Assembly (NCBI GenBank): GCA_947455645.1
Contig: CANGPA010000002.1
Span: 1-64,000, forward strand
Direction of reading: 5' to 3'
Length of the DNA stretch: 64,000 nt
From: Hyphomicrobiales bacterium
GTDB lineage: Bacteria > Pseudomonadota > Alphaproteobacteria > Rhizobiales > Beijerinckiaceae
Below the pieces are notes generated by a model. It ran no database searches and was not told the origin of the DNA. It saw only the letters and a list, made by a program, of their open reading frames with translations. Below, in pieces: positions 24,269 to 34,800 of this stretch (within the stretch, counting starts at the first letter, position 1; each line of letters begins with the position of its first letter). A program made the position numbers and the translations under genes.

Positions 24269-27200
24269 ATGTCATTCTATACCTCGCTCACCGGCCTTAA
24301 CGGCGCCCAGGCGGATATCTCCACCATTTCGAACAACATCGCCAACGTCGGCACGACGGGCTTCAAACGCGCCCGTGCTGAATTCGGCGATATTTTCGCA
24401 ACCTCACCTTTGCAGAACGCCTCGAGCGCCATCGGTTCGGGTACGATTTTGAAATCGATCAAGCAGCAGTTCACACAGGGTAACATTCAGTCATCCTTGA
24501 ACGCACTCGATTTGGCGATTTCCGGTCAGGGCTTCTTTGCTCTGAAGCCAAGCCTCACCTCGAGCCAGACCGTTTATACGCGTAACGGCTCTTTCAGCGT
24601 GAACAATGACCGATATGTTGTTGACTCTAAGGGTCAGTATTTACAGGTCTTCCCGGTCAACGCCGACGGTTCGGTGACTTCGACCTCGATCTCGAGCGCA
24701 CAGAATTTGCAGCTCCCTGTGAATTCCGGCTTGCCAGCAGCAACAACTAAGATTCAGCTCGGTCTGAATTTGCCGGCTGACGCGACCATCATTCCGAATG
24801 ATCCGAAATACACGGCCACGAATCCTTATTCGTTCAACCGGAATGATTCCTCGACCTTCAACCAGTCAACTTCGATCACGATTTATGACTCGCTCGGCAA
24901 CCCGACGATCGCGACCATTTATTACGTGAAGACATCGAACGCGACCGACATCTCGCCTTACAACAAGTGGCAGACACACGTGTTCGTGGGTGACAAAGAA
25001 CTTGATCCGGCCCTCATCACCGCCAAGGATGAGCAGGGCAAGACGATGTATATGAATAAATTCGGTGAAATCACATCCGATCCGCAGTCAAAAGATTCGA
25101 CCTTTGTGACGGGCGCTCCGCATCCTTTGTGGAAATTTGACGATCAGACCAATCGCGCCGCATCAACCGCAGCGAGCGTCACAGGCGTCAACATCCGCAC
25201 CAATGGTTTCGACTTCGGCGATACGGACAGCCAGAAGGTTACGATCGTAACCGACTCTGACTCCTATACCGATACGCATGAAAACAATCCGACCAGCACC
25301 GATCCGAGCATCCCTTTCTGGGGCAAGGATATGTTCACGATTTCGGACGGCAATTCGCAGCCTGTTTCCGTGAGCATCAAAGCGGGATCCTATACGGGTA
25401 CCGAGCTTGCCGCGGAGATGACGCGTGCTGCAAATGAAGCCTTTGGTGACGATAAATATATCAACATCAAGGACACTTATCTTGCCGGATCTACAACCGT
25501 TCCGGGCAATGACATCATCCAGCTTAACCTGAACAAGATCGATCCGATCACCGGAAATCCAGTACCACTTGATGAGCCGATCACGCTTGATCTGTTGGGC
25601 AATGCAGGTCCCGACGGCACTGAGGGCGGCCTTGAAGGGAAGACGCCTGATCTTAAGCTTACACGGCAAGAACTGATCACGCTGGTTCAGAAGCGTCTCA
25701 ACGAGCAAATGAATGTCAATTATAGCGAGCTTGGCAAAGACACCAGCTCTTGGGTTGACGAAACCAATCCACCGATTGTTGTTGGCTATGACGTATCAAA
25801 GCGCGCTTTGACCTTCACACCAAACCGCAATTTGATTGGACCGAACTCACCAGACCCGCGCTCGCAATTTGACAGCATCCAGGTCTATTCGCCTGTTACA
25901 AATGGCTCGGATCTCGGCATCCCCGATCAGCAAAGCGCCACCAAGACATTGATCCGCGCTGGTAGTGTTGTGACCAATAATGAATTGGTTCCCAATGGCG
26001 ATTCCGTTCTTGATCCAGCCGATCAGCGCTTCGGTATCCAGATCAAATACAACAAGGATACGCGTCAATTTACCTTCACCTCGAGTGCATCGGGTGAGAC
26101 GAGCAACATCAAAGTGGGTCGCGCGGAATTGCATACATCTGCCGTTCAAGAGCAGCATGGCTATCAATTCACGAACGATCTTGCCGATGGTACGTCAATC
26201 TCGATCCAAATCGATGGCAAGGATTATGTCTTTACCAATAATACGGGTGCGGACATTGCGGCAGAAGACATTCCGGACGCCATTGTAGCCGATTGGGGTT
26301 CGGACAGCCAAGACATTGATGGAACGACATTTACGACAAGCACCTACACATCAGATGCGGGCATCAATTACTTGATCCTGAGCGGCGATGCGGACGGTAC
26401 TAAATTTGTCCCGACCGTTCGCGTTGATGGCGTTGTAAAAACCGAAGATGCAAGCCAGCTTCAAAAAGGCGCAACCATCGGCAGTGTTGATCTGACAAGT
26501 CTGAATTCGGACCTCAACGGCCCTTATACAGGCACGGATAACAAGCTGTTGGGAATTGGGGCAACCGTATTCCAACAGCAAACCACGACATCGGGAACCG
26601 GCCTCACCGCCGCCTCCGCAACCGCCGTTGGCAGCCGCGCGATTTACTCGCTCAAGCAGACTTTCTATCCGAATGAAGGTTTGGGTGAAAATAGAATGAC
26701 ATTCACCGTCGACGGTGTTGTCGGCAATGTCGTCCTTCCAGCGGGTCGCGCCTATACGGGTGATACGTTTGCGGCCGCGATTGAAGAACGCGTCAATCTC
26801 ATTCAAGATCCGAAGACAGGCAAAACCGTGTCAGGCGTGAAAGTGCGCTTTGATCCAGACAACAACGCCTTTGTGTTTACCTCTGGTACAACGGGCTCAA
26901 GCTCGCAGATCAATGTGGTGGGCAGCCCGAACCTCGGTTTGAGCAATGTGACCACGACGCAGGGCAGCGTTCCGGTCATCACCGTGCCAAAGCAGGCACA
27001 AGATGAAAACGGCAACAAGCTTTACATCGATGCCAATGGCAACATCACCACACAGAGCCAGGGCGACGCGCCAAATTGGGTTCCGCTCTACCTCAATCAG
27101 GGTCAGCTGACCTTCGATACGGTGGGTAAACTCTCCTCGCCAAAGGAAGGTGTGGTGTACTCGCCCTTCGATCCGGGTAACGGCTCGAACCTGATCAATC

Positions 27201-27640
27201 TGAACGTCGACTACGGTAAGTTCTCGACTCAGTACTCGCAGCCCTTCTCGGTGTTGTCGCTCCAGCAGGACGGTTACACCTCGGGTAAGCTCGATGGTCT
27301 GAACATTGACGCCACGGGCACGGTGCGCGCCAACTATACCAACGGCCAGACGCAAGCACTGGGCAAGATCATGCTCGCCAACTTCGCCAACCCGAACGGT
27401 TTGAAACAGGTTGGTAACTCGAACTATGTCGCGACCTCGGTATCGGGCGACGCCGCACTCGGCCAGGCCGGTGGCGACGGCTTCGGGTCGATCCAGTCCG
27501 GCTCGCTTGAACGCTCGAACGTCGACATTACGGAAGAACTCGTGAACCTGATTACGGCGCAACGAAACTTCCAAGCGAACTCGAAGGCGATCGAAACAGA
27601 AACAACCCTCACCCAGACGATCATTCAGATCCGCGGGTAA
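24269..27640 (+). CDS. flgE: Giant flagellar hook protein FlgE
   Basis: FlgE polymerises into the hook. The ends are canonical: ISTISNNIANVGTTGFKRAR near residue 17 and SGSLERSNVDITEELVNLIT with AQRNFQANSKAIETE at the C-terminus. The D1 segment GGDGFGSIQ also matches. At 1123 residues it is more than twice the usual 400-450; the extra ~650 residues (about 180-950) are Thr/Asp/Asn-rich beta-type sequence between the core halves, expected on the hook surface. The gene ends 106 bases before a strong terminator. Confidence 0.95.
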   Translation: MSFYTSLTGLNGAQADISTISNNIANVGTTGFKRARAEFGDIFATSPLQNASSAIGSGTILKSIKQQFTQGNIQSSLNALDLAISGQGFFALKPSLTSSQTVYTRNGSFSVNNDRYVVDSKGQYLQVFPVNADGSVTSTSISSAQNLQLPVNSGLPAATTKIQLGLNLPADATIIPNDPKYTATNPYSFNRNDSSTFNQSTSITIYDSLGNPTIATIYYVKTSNATDISPYNKWQTHVFVGDKELDPALITAKDEQGKTMYMNKFGEITSDPQSKDSTFVTGAPHPLWKFDDQTNRAASTAASVTGVNIRTNGFDFGDTDSQKVTIVTDSDSYTDTHENNPTSTDPSIPFWGKDMFTISDGNSQPVSVSIKAGSYTGTELAAEMTRAANEAFGDDKYINIKDTYLAGSTTVPGNDIIQLNLNKIDPITGNPVPLDEPITLDLLGNAGPDGTEGGLEGKTPDLKLTRQELITLVQKRLNEQMNVNYSELGKDTSSWVDETNPPIVVGYDVSKRALTFTPNRNLIGPNSPDPRSQFDSIQVYSPVTNGSDLGIPDQQSATKTLIRAGSVVTNNELVPNGDSVLDPADQRFGIQIKYNKDTRQFTFTSSASGETSNIKVGRAELHTSAVQEQHGYQFTNDLADGTSISIQIDGKDYVFTNNTGADIAAEDIPDAIVADWGSDSQDIDGTTFTTSTYTSDAGINYLILSGDADGTKFVPTVRVDGVVKTEDASQLQKGATIGSVDLTSLNSDLNGPYTGTDNKLLGIGATVFQQQTTTSGTGLTAASATAVGSRAIYSLKQTFYPNEGLGENRMTFTVDGVVGNVVLPAGRAYTGDTFAAAIEERVNLIQDPKTGKTVSGVKVRFDPDNNAFVFTSGTTGSSSQINVVGSPNLGLSNVTTTQGSVPVITVPKQAQDENGNKLYIDANGNITTQSQGDAPNWVPLYLNQGQLTFDTVGKLSSPKEGVVYSPFDPGNGSNLINLNVDYGKFSTQYSQPFSVLSLQQDGYTSGKLDGLNIDATGTVRANYTNGQTQALGKIMLANFANPNGLKQVGNSNYVATSVSGDAALGQAGGDGFGSIQSGSLERSNVDITEELVNLITAQRNFQANSKAIETETTLTQTIIQIRG

Positions 27641-27745
27641 TGAGGTAAGACATCGCCCGGCCGCCTGATCCCAGGCAGGCCCGGCCCAGAGCCCCACGGC
27701 CGGCACTCCGTTTGCCCCCTCAAAAGGGTTAACGGCGTCCGGATC

Positions 27746-27777
27746 GGGCCGCCGCTCGCGCGGCGGCCCACCTTTTT
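27746..27777 (+). terminator. Rho-independent terminator after flgE
   Basis: GGGCCGCCGC (27746-27755), a TCGC loop and GCGGCGGCCC (27760-27769) form a ten-base-pair GC-rich stem, followed by ACCTTTTT. It closes the flgB-flgE unit just before the next sigma-54 promoter. Confidence 0.88.
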
Positions 27778-27793
27778 CCCAAAAATCCATCCA

Positions 27794-27809
27794 TGGCACG
27801 CCTCTTGCT
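27794..27809 (+). promoter_or_regulatory. Sigma-54 promoter of flgF
   Basis: TGGCACGCCTCTTGCT is a full RpoN core match, with GG at 27795-27796 and GC at 27807-27808. The predicted start is near 27820, and it probably drives flgF through flgL. Confidence 0.9.
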
Positions 27810-27877
27810 ACAGGGTAGCGGGGTGTCAGCCTTTTGGCATTCCGTCACTCATGTCTTGAGGATGCGGTAGGTCAGTT

Positions 27878-28630
27878 ATGGATAGGATCGCGCAAGTATC
27901 GCTGAATACAATGCGACTTCTGAACGATAGTCAGAAGATCACATCGCAGAATCTCGCGAATTTGAACACGATCGGGTTTCGTCGTGACGTCACGGCGAAC
28001 ATCAAATCTGTCTATCTTCAAGATCAGCAAACTTATGAAGACCGCATCTTCGCTGACCGCGGCACAGGTGGCGTTGATACGACACCATCAAACCTCATCA
28101 ATACCGACCGCCCGATGGATATCGCCATCAACGGCGAAGGTTTCTTTGTCGTCAAAAACGCAGCCGGCGACAAAGTATTGACGCGTCGTGGCGATATATC
28201 GCCGCGCGCCGATGGCAAATTGCAGACCGGCGACGGCTCTTTGCTGCAAGGCGGCGGCGCCGATATTACGGTTCCCCCCTTCGAGAAAATCGAAATCGGT
28301 CAAGACGGATCCATCTCCTATAAGCCGCTGGGTGCGGAAGGAAATACGCTGGTTTCGGCCGGTCGTATTGATTTGATCAAAATTCCACCGAGCAATATCG
28401 CGCGTGGCCTTGATGGCTATTTGCGCCCGAAAGACGGCACGTTTCCTCAAAATGATGCAGCGGTGAAAATCTCCAACAACGCGCTCGAGACCAGCAATGT
28501 GAATGCGGTCGAATCGATGGTGGAACTGATCCAGACGCAACGCGCCTATGAAATGCAGATCAAATTGATCGGCACTGCCAAAGATCTCGATGATCAAACA
28601 TCAAAACTCATGCGCTCTTCGGGCGCGTAA
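27878..28630 (+). CDS. flgF: Proximal rod protein FlgF
   Basis: FlgF joins the proximal rod to FlgG. The N-terminal KITSQNLANLNTIGFRRDVT and the C-terminal ALETSNVNAVESMVELIQT with QRAYEMQIKLI are typical of rod proteins, and the central PMDIAINGEGFFVVKN is shared with FlgG/FlgE. The length of 250 residues is typical for FlgF, and it directly precedes flgG. The gene starts with ATG behind a sigma-54 promoter. Confidence 0.94.
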   Translation: MDRIAQVSLNTMRLLNDSQKITSQNLANLNTIGFRRDVTANIKSVYLQDQQTYEDRIFADRGTGGVDTTPSNLINTDRPMDIAINGEGFFVVKNAAGDKVLTRRGDISPRADGKLQTGDGSLLQGGGADITVPPFEKIEIGQDGSISYKPLGAEGNTLVSAGRIDLIKIPPSNIARGLDGYLRPKDGTFPQNDAAVKISNNALETSNVNAVESMVELIQTQRAYEMQIKLIGTAKDLDDQTSKLMRSSGA

Positions 28631-28660
28631 AACTGAATCGATTTAAGAGCGGAGTGAGCC

Positions 28661-29446
28661 ATGCCTGATGCATTAAATGTCGCCAAGACCGGTCTCAACG
28701 CCCAACAAGAGCGTATGAGCGTCATCTCGAACAACCTAGCCAACGTGAACACCGTCGGCTTCAAACGCGATCGCGCGAATTTTGAAACCTTGTTGTATCA
28801 AGATCTGCGCGCGGTTGGTGCACAAACATCACAGAATACGCAATTACCAACGGGCCTTGCGATTGGTACCGGCGTGCGCATCGTGTCATCCGAAAAGCTC
28901 TATAATCAGGGCAATATCATCAACACCGACAATTCGCTCGATATGACGATTGACGGACAGGGCTTCTTTCAAGTGCTGATGCCCGATGGCCAGCTCGCTT
29001 ATACCCGCGCCGGCAATTTTACAAAAAGCTCAACGGGCCAGATCGTTTCCTCAAATGGCTATCCGCTTGAACCAGCGATCAGCATTCCGGAAAACGCATC
29101 ATCGGTTTCGATTTCACGCGATGGCATTGTGTCTGTCGGTATTCCCGGTCAGGCCGCTCCGCAGGTTGTCGGTACGATTGAATTGGCATCGTTCCCGAAT
29201 AATGGCGGCTTGAAGCCGATGGGTGAAAACATGATGGCGGCAACGGGTGCCTCGGGCGCGCCGATCGTCGGCGTTCCGGGCGCGAATGGTCAAGGCAAGC
29301 TGCTGCAAGGCGCACTTGAATCATCCAACGTGAATGTCGTCGAAGAACTCGTAAACATGATCGAGACGCAACGCGCCTATGAAGTCAATTCCAAAGCCAT
29401 CAACGCCGTTGATGGCATGCAAAAATTCCTGACACAAAACATCTGA
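28661..29446 (+). CDS. flgG: Distal rod protein FlgG
   Basis: FlgG forms the distal rod that crosses the P- and L-rings. Its 261 residues match the highly conserved family: ALNVAKTGLNAQQERMSVIS, NNLANVNTVGFKRDRANFE and the C-terminal QGALESSNVNVVEELVNMI with ETQRAYEVNSKAI. It follows flgF by 30 bases and precedes flgH by 12. Confidence 0.98.
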   Translation: MPDALNVAKTGLNAQQERMSVISNNLANVNTVGFKRDRANFETLLYQDLRAVGAQTSQNTQLPTGLAIGTGVRIVSSEKLYNQGNIINTDNSLDMTIDGQGFFQVLMPDGQLAYTRAGNFTKSSTGQIVSSNGYPLEPAISIPENASSVSISRDGIVSVGIPGQAAPQVVGTIELASFPNNGGLKPMGENMMAATGASGAPIVGVPGANGQGKLLQGALESSNVNVVEELVNMIETQRAYEVNSKAINAVDGMQKFLTQNI

Positions 29447-29458
29447 CGAGAGGTTATC

Positions 29459-30154
29459 ATGAAAGCGTTTTATCTTTTCCTTTTCGCCTCTCTCGTTCTG
29501 CTGACGGGATGCTCGGCGCAACGCGAAGAAAAAATCTCTGCAAGCCTGCAAGAAGATTACGACAAGGTTGTTTCCGTGCACGAAAAGCCAAATGACGGCG
29601 CCATTTATTCCGCCGCACAACCTGGCTTTTTTGTGGGCGATCGTCGCGCGCACACCGTTGGTGATGTGTTGACGGTAACCTTGGCTGAAACAACGCAGGC
29701 CTCAAAATCGACCGACGGCACGATTGCACGGAAGGGCACGACAGCAACGACTTTGCCGGGCTCCCTCTTCGGTGCGACCGGCATGCTCGGCCTGACCAAC
29801 CCATCTATTGCGTCATCGGGAAATTGGACCTCGAGCGCCGACCAGTCCTTTTCGGGCAAAGGTACGGCTGACCAATCCAACAGCCTTTCCGGCACGCTCA
29901 CTGTTATGATTACGCGCGTTTATGAGAACGGCAATATGTGGGTTGAGGGCCAGAAAATGCTCACCCTCAATCAGGGCGAAGAGTATATCCGCGTCAGCGG
30001 TCTCGTGCGCCCAGAAGACATCAAAGCCGGCAATCTCGTTGAATCGGGTCGCATCGCACAAGCGAAGATCAGCTACACCGGTTCGGGTGATCTTGCCGAT
30101 GCTTCAAAGCAAAATTGGTTTGGCCGCTTCTTCGGCTGGGCTGCTCCCATCTGA
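29459..30154 (+). CDS. flgH: L-ring lipoprotein FlgH
   Basis: FlgH is the outer-membrane lipoprotein of the L-ring. A lipoprotein signal with lipobox LLTGC places the acylated Cys at about residue 18. The family segments DRRAHTVGDVLTVTLAETTQ and GNMWVEGQKMLTLNQGEEYI with RVSGLVRPEDI are present, and the C-terminus WFGRFFGWAAPI is typical. The length of 231 residues is normal. Confidence 0.97.
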   Translation: MKAFYLFLFASLVLLTGCSAQREEKISASLQEDYDKVVSVHEKPNDGAIYSAAQPGFFVGDRRAHTVGDVLTVTLAETTQASKSTDGTIARKGTTATTLPGSLFGATGMLGLTNPSIASSGNWTSSADQSFSGKGTADQSNSLSGTLTVMITRVYENGNMWVEGQKMLTLNQGEEYIRVSGLVRPEDIKAGNLVESGRIAQAKISYTGSGDLADASKQNWFGRFFGWAAPI

Positions 30155-30187
30155 TCGGACGCTACGCCCGATTTTACTCTCGCAAGG

Positions 30188-31423
30188 ATGAGTACCATGT
30201 TGAAACCGATCGCACCTCTCGCCGCTCTCCTCCTCGCTCTCGCAGCGACGGGCGCGATCGCGCAACAGCAAGCCGCTCCCGCTGCGGCAGAACCCACCGA
30301 AACAAAACAAGCCGCATTAACACCAGCGGAGCCCACGGCCCAGAATGTTCCATCCGTTCCGGCGGAGCGTGTCAAAGACATTGCCAGCGTTGCGGGCGTT
30401 CGTTCGAACCAGCTCGTCGGCTATGGTATTGTTGTGGGCCTTAACGGTACGGGTGACGGTAACGTCGCGGCCACTCTGCAAAGTATGCAGAGTATGGTGT
30501 CGCGCTTTGGCATGAACATCGATGCGGGTTCGCTCAGTGCGAAAAATGCCGCCGCTGTGATGGTCACCGCAGAACTTCCGGCCTTCTCAAAGCCCGGTCA
30601 GAAAATTGATATTACCGTTTCAGCAATCGGCAAAGCATCAAGCCTTGTCGGTGGCAATCTGTTGATGACACCACTGGTCGGCGCCGACAATGAAACCTAT
30701 GCGATGGCACAAGGCAATCTTGCCGTTGGTGGCCTCGGTGTTTCCGGCGCGAATGGATCATCTGTCACCGTAAACGTGCCAACAGTTGGCCGTATTCCGG
30801 GTGGCGCATCGGTTGAACGCACGGTGGCAACACCGTTTGAATCAATGCCAGCGATGATGCTCAATCTCAACACACCCGATTTTGTTACTGCACAACGTCT
30901 TGTTGCCGCGATTGACAAAGCCATGGGCCCAGGCACCGCATCCGCCATTGATGCGGCAACCGTCAAAGTCATGGCTCCGCGTGACGTCAATCAACGCGTG
31001 TCCTTCATGGCAGCCGTACAAGATGTTCGTGTCGATCAAGCCGCACCGCCTGCCCGCGTGATTGTGAATTCGCGCACAGGCACCATTGTGATTGGCGATG
31101 GCGTGTTCCTCACCCCCGCTGCGGTCTCGCATGGCAGCCTCACTGTCCGTATTACAGAAAGCCAGAATGTTACAACCGGACAAGGCGGCATCGCCACCGG
31201 ACAAGGCGCTGTCGCGCAAGGTGGTCAGAATACCACGACGCAACAAAGCCAGATCGACGTGAACCAGGCGAAAGTAAAAATGTTCATGTTCGCACCGGGC
31301 GTGCAGCTGTCGAAAATTGTTGACGCCGTGAATTCCGTCGGCGCATCGCCAAGCGATCTTGTTGCCATCCTCGAAGCCCTCAAACAGGCCGGCGCGCTTC
31401 ACGCCGAACTGATTGTGATCTGA
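30188..31423 (+). CDS. flgI: P-ring protein FlgI
   Basis: FlgI is secreted to the periplasm and forms the P-ring around the rod. A signal peptide (LAALLLALAATGAIA) is followed by an Ala/Glu/Pro-rich stretch of about 35 residues before the usual start RVKDIASVAGVRSNQLVGYG. A Gly/Gln-rich insertion (about residues 325-350, VTTGQGGIATGQGAVAQGGQ) breaks the usual domain. At 411 residues it is 30-40 longer than common, due to these two additions. ATG 30188 or 30197 could start translation. Confidence 0.95.
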   Translation: MSTMLKPIAPLAALLLALAATGAIAQQQAAPAAAEPTETKQAALTPAEPTAQNVPSVPAERVKDIASVAGVRSNQLVGYGIVVGLNGTGDGNVAATLQSMQSMVSRFGMNIDAGSLSAKNAAAVMVTAELPAFSKPGQKIDITVSAIGKASSLVGGNLLMTPLVGADNETYAMAQGNLAVGGLGVSGANGSSVTVNVPTVGRIPGGASVERTVATPFESMPAMMLNLNTPDFVTAQRLVAAIDKAMGPGTASAIDAATVKVMAPRDVNQRVSFMAAVQDVRVDQAAPPARVIVNSRTGTIVIGDGVFLTPAAVSHGSLTVRITESQNVTTGQGGIATGQGAVAQGGQNTTTQQSQIDVNQAKVKMFMFAPGVQLSKIVDAVNSVGASPSDLVAILEALKQAGALHAELIVI

Positions 31424-31438
31424 GGGAGCGCACGTAAC

Positions 31439-31807
31439 ATGAGCAATTTCAAACTCGACTCGACTTCGTTTCTGACCACCAATGCGCAGTCGAAATCAAC
31501 CGCTTCTTTGTCAAAAGCCGCACTCTCGCTGGATGACGCCAAAAAAGTGGGCGCCAAGCATACGCTTGAGCAAGCCGCCAAAAGCTTTGAAGCGATGTTT
31601 GTGCAGACGATGATGAAGGAAATGCACGAAGCCAAGCTCGATGATGGCTTGTTTGAGAGCGAAGGTGAAAAGCCGTTCCAGTCGATGCTCGATCAGGCCT
31701 ATGCTGATCTTGCCACCAAGCAAAACCGCTTTGGCATCGCCGAAGCCATTACCCGCACATTCTCGAAAAATGTTGATGCGTCCGCAAATGGAAAGTCATC
31801 CCTATGA
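31439..31807 (+). CDS. flgJ: Rod-binding protein FlgJ (N-terminal domain only)
   Basis: The 122 residues contain the rod-binding domain of FlgJ: EQAAKSFEAMFVQTMMKEM, then FQSMLDQAYADLATKQNRFG. In enterobacteria FlgJ also has a C-terminal peptidoglycan hydrolase, which is missing here. A separate transglycosylase at 37180-38250 probably supplies that activity, as in other alphaproteobacteria. The gene lies between flgI and flgK, 15 bases after flgI. Confidence 0.9.
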   Translation: MSNFKLDSTSFLTTNAQSKSTASLSKAALSLDDAKKVGAKHTLEQAAKSFEAMFVQTMMKEMHEAKLDDGLFESEGEKPFQSMLDQAYADLATKQNRFGIAEAITRTFSKNVDASANGKSSL

Positions 31808-31843
31808 TTGCTTTTCATGAGCCCTTGGATCGAGGTGTAAGCC

Positions 31844-34800
31844 ATGGCTGATATTCTCACCATTGGCTCGTCTGGCCTGTCCGCCTATCGGCGCTCGCTC
31901 GAAGTCACGGGCAATAATATCGTCAATGCGAATACGGAGGGTTATGCCCGCCGTGATGTTCAATTGCAGGGCGCAGGCGAAGCAGCCACAACACCAACAA
32001 GTCTTTTGAGCGGATCCGGATCCGGCGTCGCGGTTGATCTCGTGCGCCGCGCCACCGATGTCTTCGTGCAATCTGAAAAGCGGCTGACGCAATCGGCTTC
32101 GTCCGCAGCATCGGCATTATCCGATCGCCTTGATCGTCTGGAGAAGGCGATGTTCTCGGGCGATGGTGATCTGGGGCAATTGTCGCAGACATTCTTCTCG
32201 CGCCTTCAGGATTTTGCGACCACACCATCGGCCATCGCCGTCCGTACTACGGTGATCCAAGCCGCCAATGATCTGTCCGATGGATTTAACGTTCAAGCCA
32301 ATCGGCTGTTGCAAGAATCCAATGCGATTGTGTCGGATGCACAATCGCAATTTGATAATTTGAACACGCTCGCGCAGCAATTAGCGGATCTCAACAAGCA
32401 GATTGAATCGCTCGGCAGCGATAAGGGCAAAGCGAATGATCTGCTCGACCAACGTGATAAATTGGTCGATGGCATTGTTAAAATCGCGGGTGTCACCGTT
32501 GAAACGCGCCAGAGCGGCGCTGTAAATCTCTATATGGGTGACAGCACATCAGGCCCGCAACTTGTCGGGCCAAATGGTGCAAAGGCGCTTGCCGCAAGTC
32601 GCGTCAATGGCCATCTGCAAGTGTCGCTTGACCCCTATGGCGCCAATATTCCGATCTCACAGATTCGGGGCGGCGCGGTTGGCGGCATCCAGTCCTTTGA
32701 TGATCAAATCACATCCATGGCCAATCAGCTTGATCGCCTCGCGGTCGGCTTTGCCAAACGAGTCAATGACCAGCACGCCAAAGGCATTGATCTCGAAGGT
32801 CAAAAAGGTCTGCAGGTTTTTTCAACTGACACATTCACGATCACAGCCGGCAAGACCAATAAGGGATCCTCCGCAGCCACGCTTGATATGGGACAAGTGG
32901 GTGCGGTTGAGCCAGGCGATTACCGCGCTACCTTCAATCAGAATGATGGTAAATGGACCATCGTCAATCTCACATCGGGCCAGAAGCAAAGCGGTACCGA
33001 TAAGGTCACGATTGATGGCATGACGGTTCAATTTGCAGGTCGGCCCGCCAATGGCGATACCTATACATTTTCTCCGCTAACCAATGCAGCATCCGCCATG
33101 CGGGTCATGCTTGATGATCCCAAACAACTTGCCGCATCGCTTCCTCAATTGGCGGAAGCGGTCGCCGGCAACACAAGCACAGCCACGATTGATCTCACAG
33201 ACTCAGCCGCTACTGTTGGCGCGCCAGCGTTGCCATCCTTGTCTGCGATCTTCAATCGCTCCCTTGCCGCAGCCGACGCTGTTGGCTTTAAGCAAGACGC
33301 GATTGTGTCGTCCATTCCGTCAGGAAGCGGACCTGTAACACTCTACTCCTATGGCGATCTCTCCTCGGCGTCCTTCAAGGTTGATGGGGCGGCAGGCGCC
33401 ACATCGCTCGCAACCGATTCATCGATCATCCAATCGCTCGGCGCGGGAACATTGTCACTGATCGCGAATGGTATTTCCTTCTCTGGCATAAATTCGATTT
33501 CACTCTTCCCGAGCGGCGTTCCTTCCGATCTTGCAAGCAGTTCAAATCCTGCGCAGACACTTGCCGATGAAATCAATCGCGCTTTTGGCGAGACCGCGCT
33601 TTCCACATCAACGCCGCCGGGTGCGACGACCTTGGCCGATGCGTTCTATGCCAGCGTCAATAATGGCTATGTCACCATCAATGCGCTTGGTGAAAATGAA
33701 ATTTCTTCTGCCGCCTTTACAGCAACCGCGACGGGCACAAGCGCTTTTGCGTCAACGACTAAGCGCGCAACGGCAGCCGATATTGCGCTGGTGACGCGCG
33801 ATGGCGCACAGATCGCCGGTCAAACGGCCGTTGCGAATACATTTCTTCGTAATGATGCCGGCAAGCCCACCAACGGCTTTTTGCCAGATGCCATGACACC
33901 GAGCGTGCCAATAGGCGATGATAATGGGTCGGACAAAACGCTCACTTATAATTACCGCACGCTCATGATAACGGACGAACGAGGTCCAGTATCAAAAATT
34001 GACACGACAAGCCAAACCGGCGCACGCACGAGCGTGATTTCGTTTGATGTTACACCAGAGGCGGATAGTCCCTGGATTTCCGGAAGCGCGCCGGCAAGCA
34101 CAAATCCCGGTGCGGTCTATTCGCTTTCGGTTGACGGCGTATCAAAGCCGATCCGGCTTGCGGGCTCTGCAATTGCCGGTAAAAGCTCCGCTGATATTGC
34201 GAGCCTGATGGCCGACAAGCTCAATGCACTTGGGCCGCAACGTCTCTTGGTGGGCGGGTCAATCGATTTCAGCGATGCCGATCACGAAAGCCTCGCAAAA
34301 GCATCGTTCATCGTGTCGCTTGGTGGCGAAGATGCAACGGTGACCTTCACGCGCAATGTCGATGCCGATGGCAATTATTTGCCCAGCGGCACGTTTTCGG
34401 TGAGCGGCAATACGGGCTTAACCGCGTCGATGGTTCCTGTTGATTCAACTGACCCCACAGGATTGCAGAACATTATTCTGACACTGCCCAAAACGCTTGC
34501 TACCAGCGTACCCTCTCTATCCATGTCGGGTGATCAGGCAAGCGCGTTGGGATTCAGCGCGGGCCAGATTCAAGAACGCATTATCGCGAGCGCAACAAAC
34601 AGCACTGATTTGGCAACAGCGCGCACGAGCTTGGCGAATTTCAGCATTGCAAGCGGTGCGGTGAGCGTGACGTCTGATGGCCGCGTCATGATTTCGAAAA
34701 CCTTGGGCGGCACCCTATCTCGACTGACCATGACCGGGTTAGCCTCAACAACGACAGCGCTCAAATCACAAATGACCAGCATTGGCTTTGTTGGATCGGA

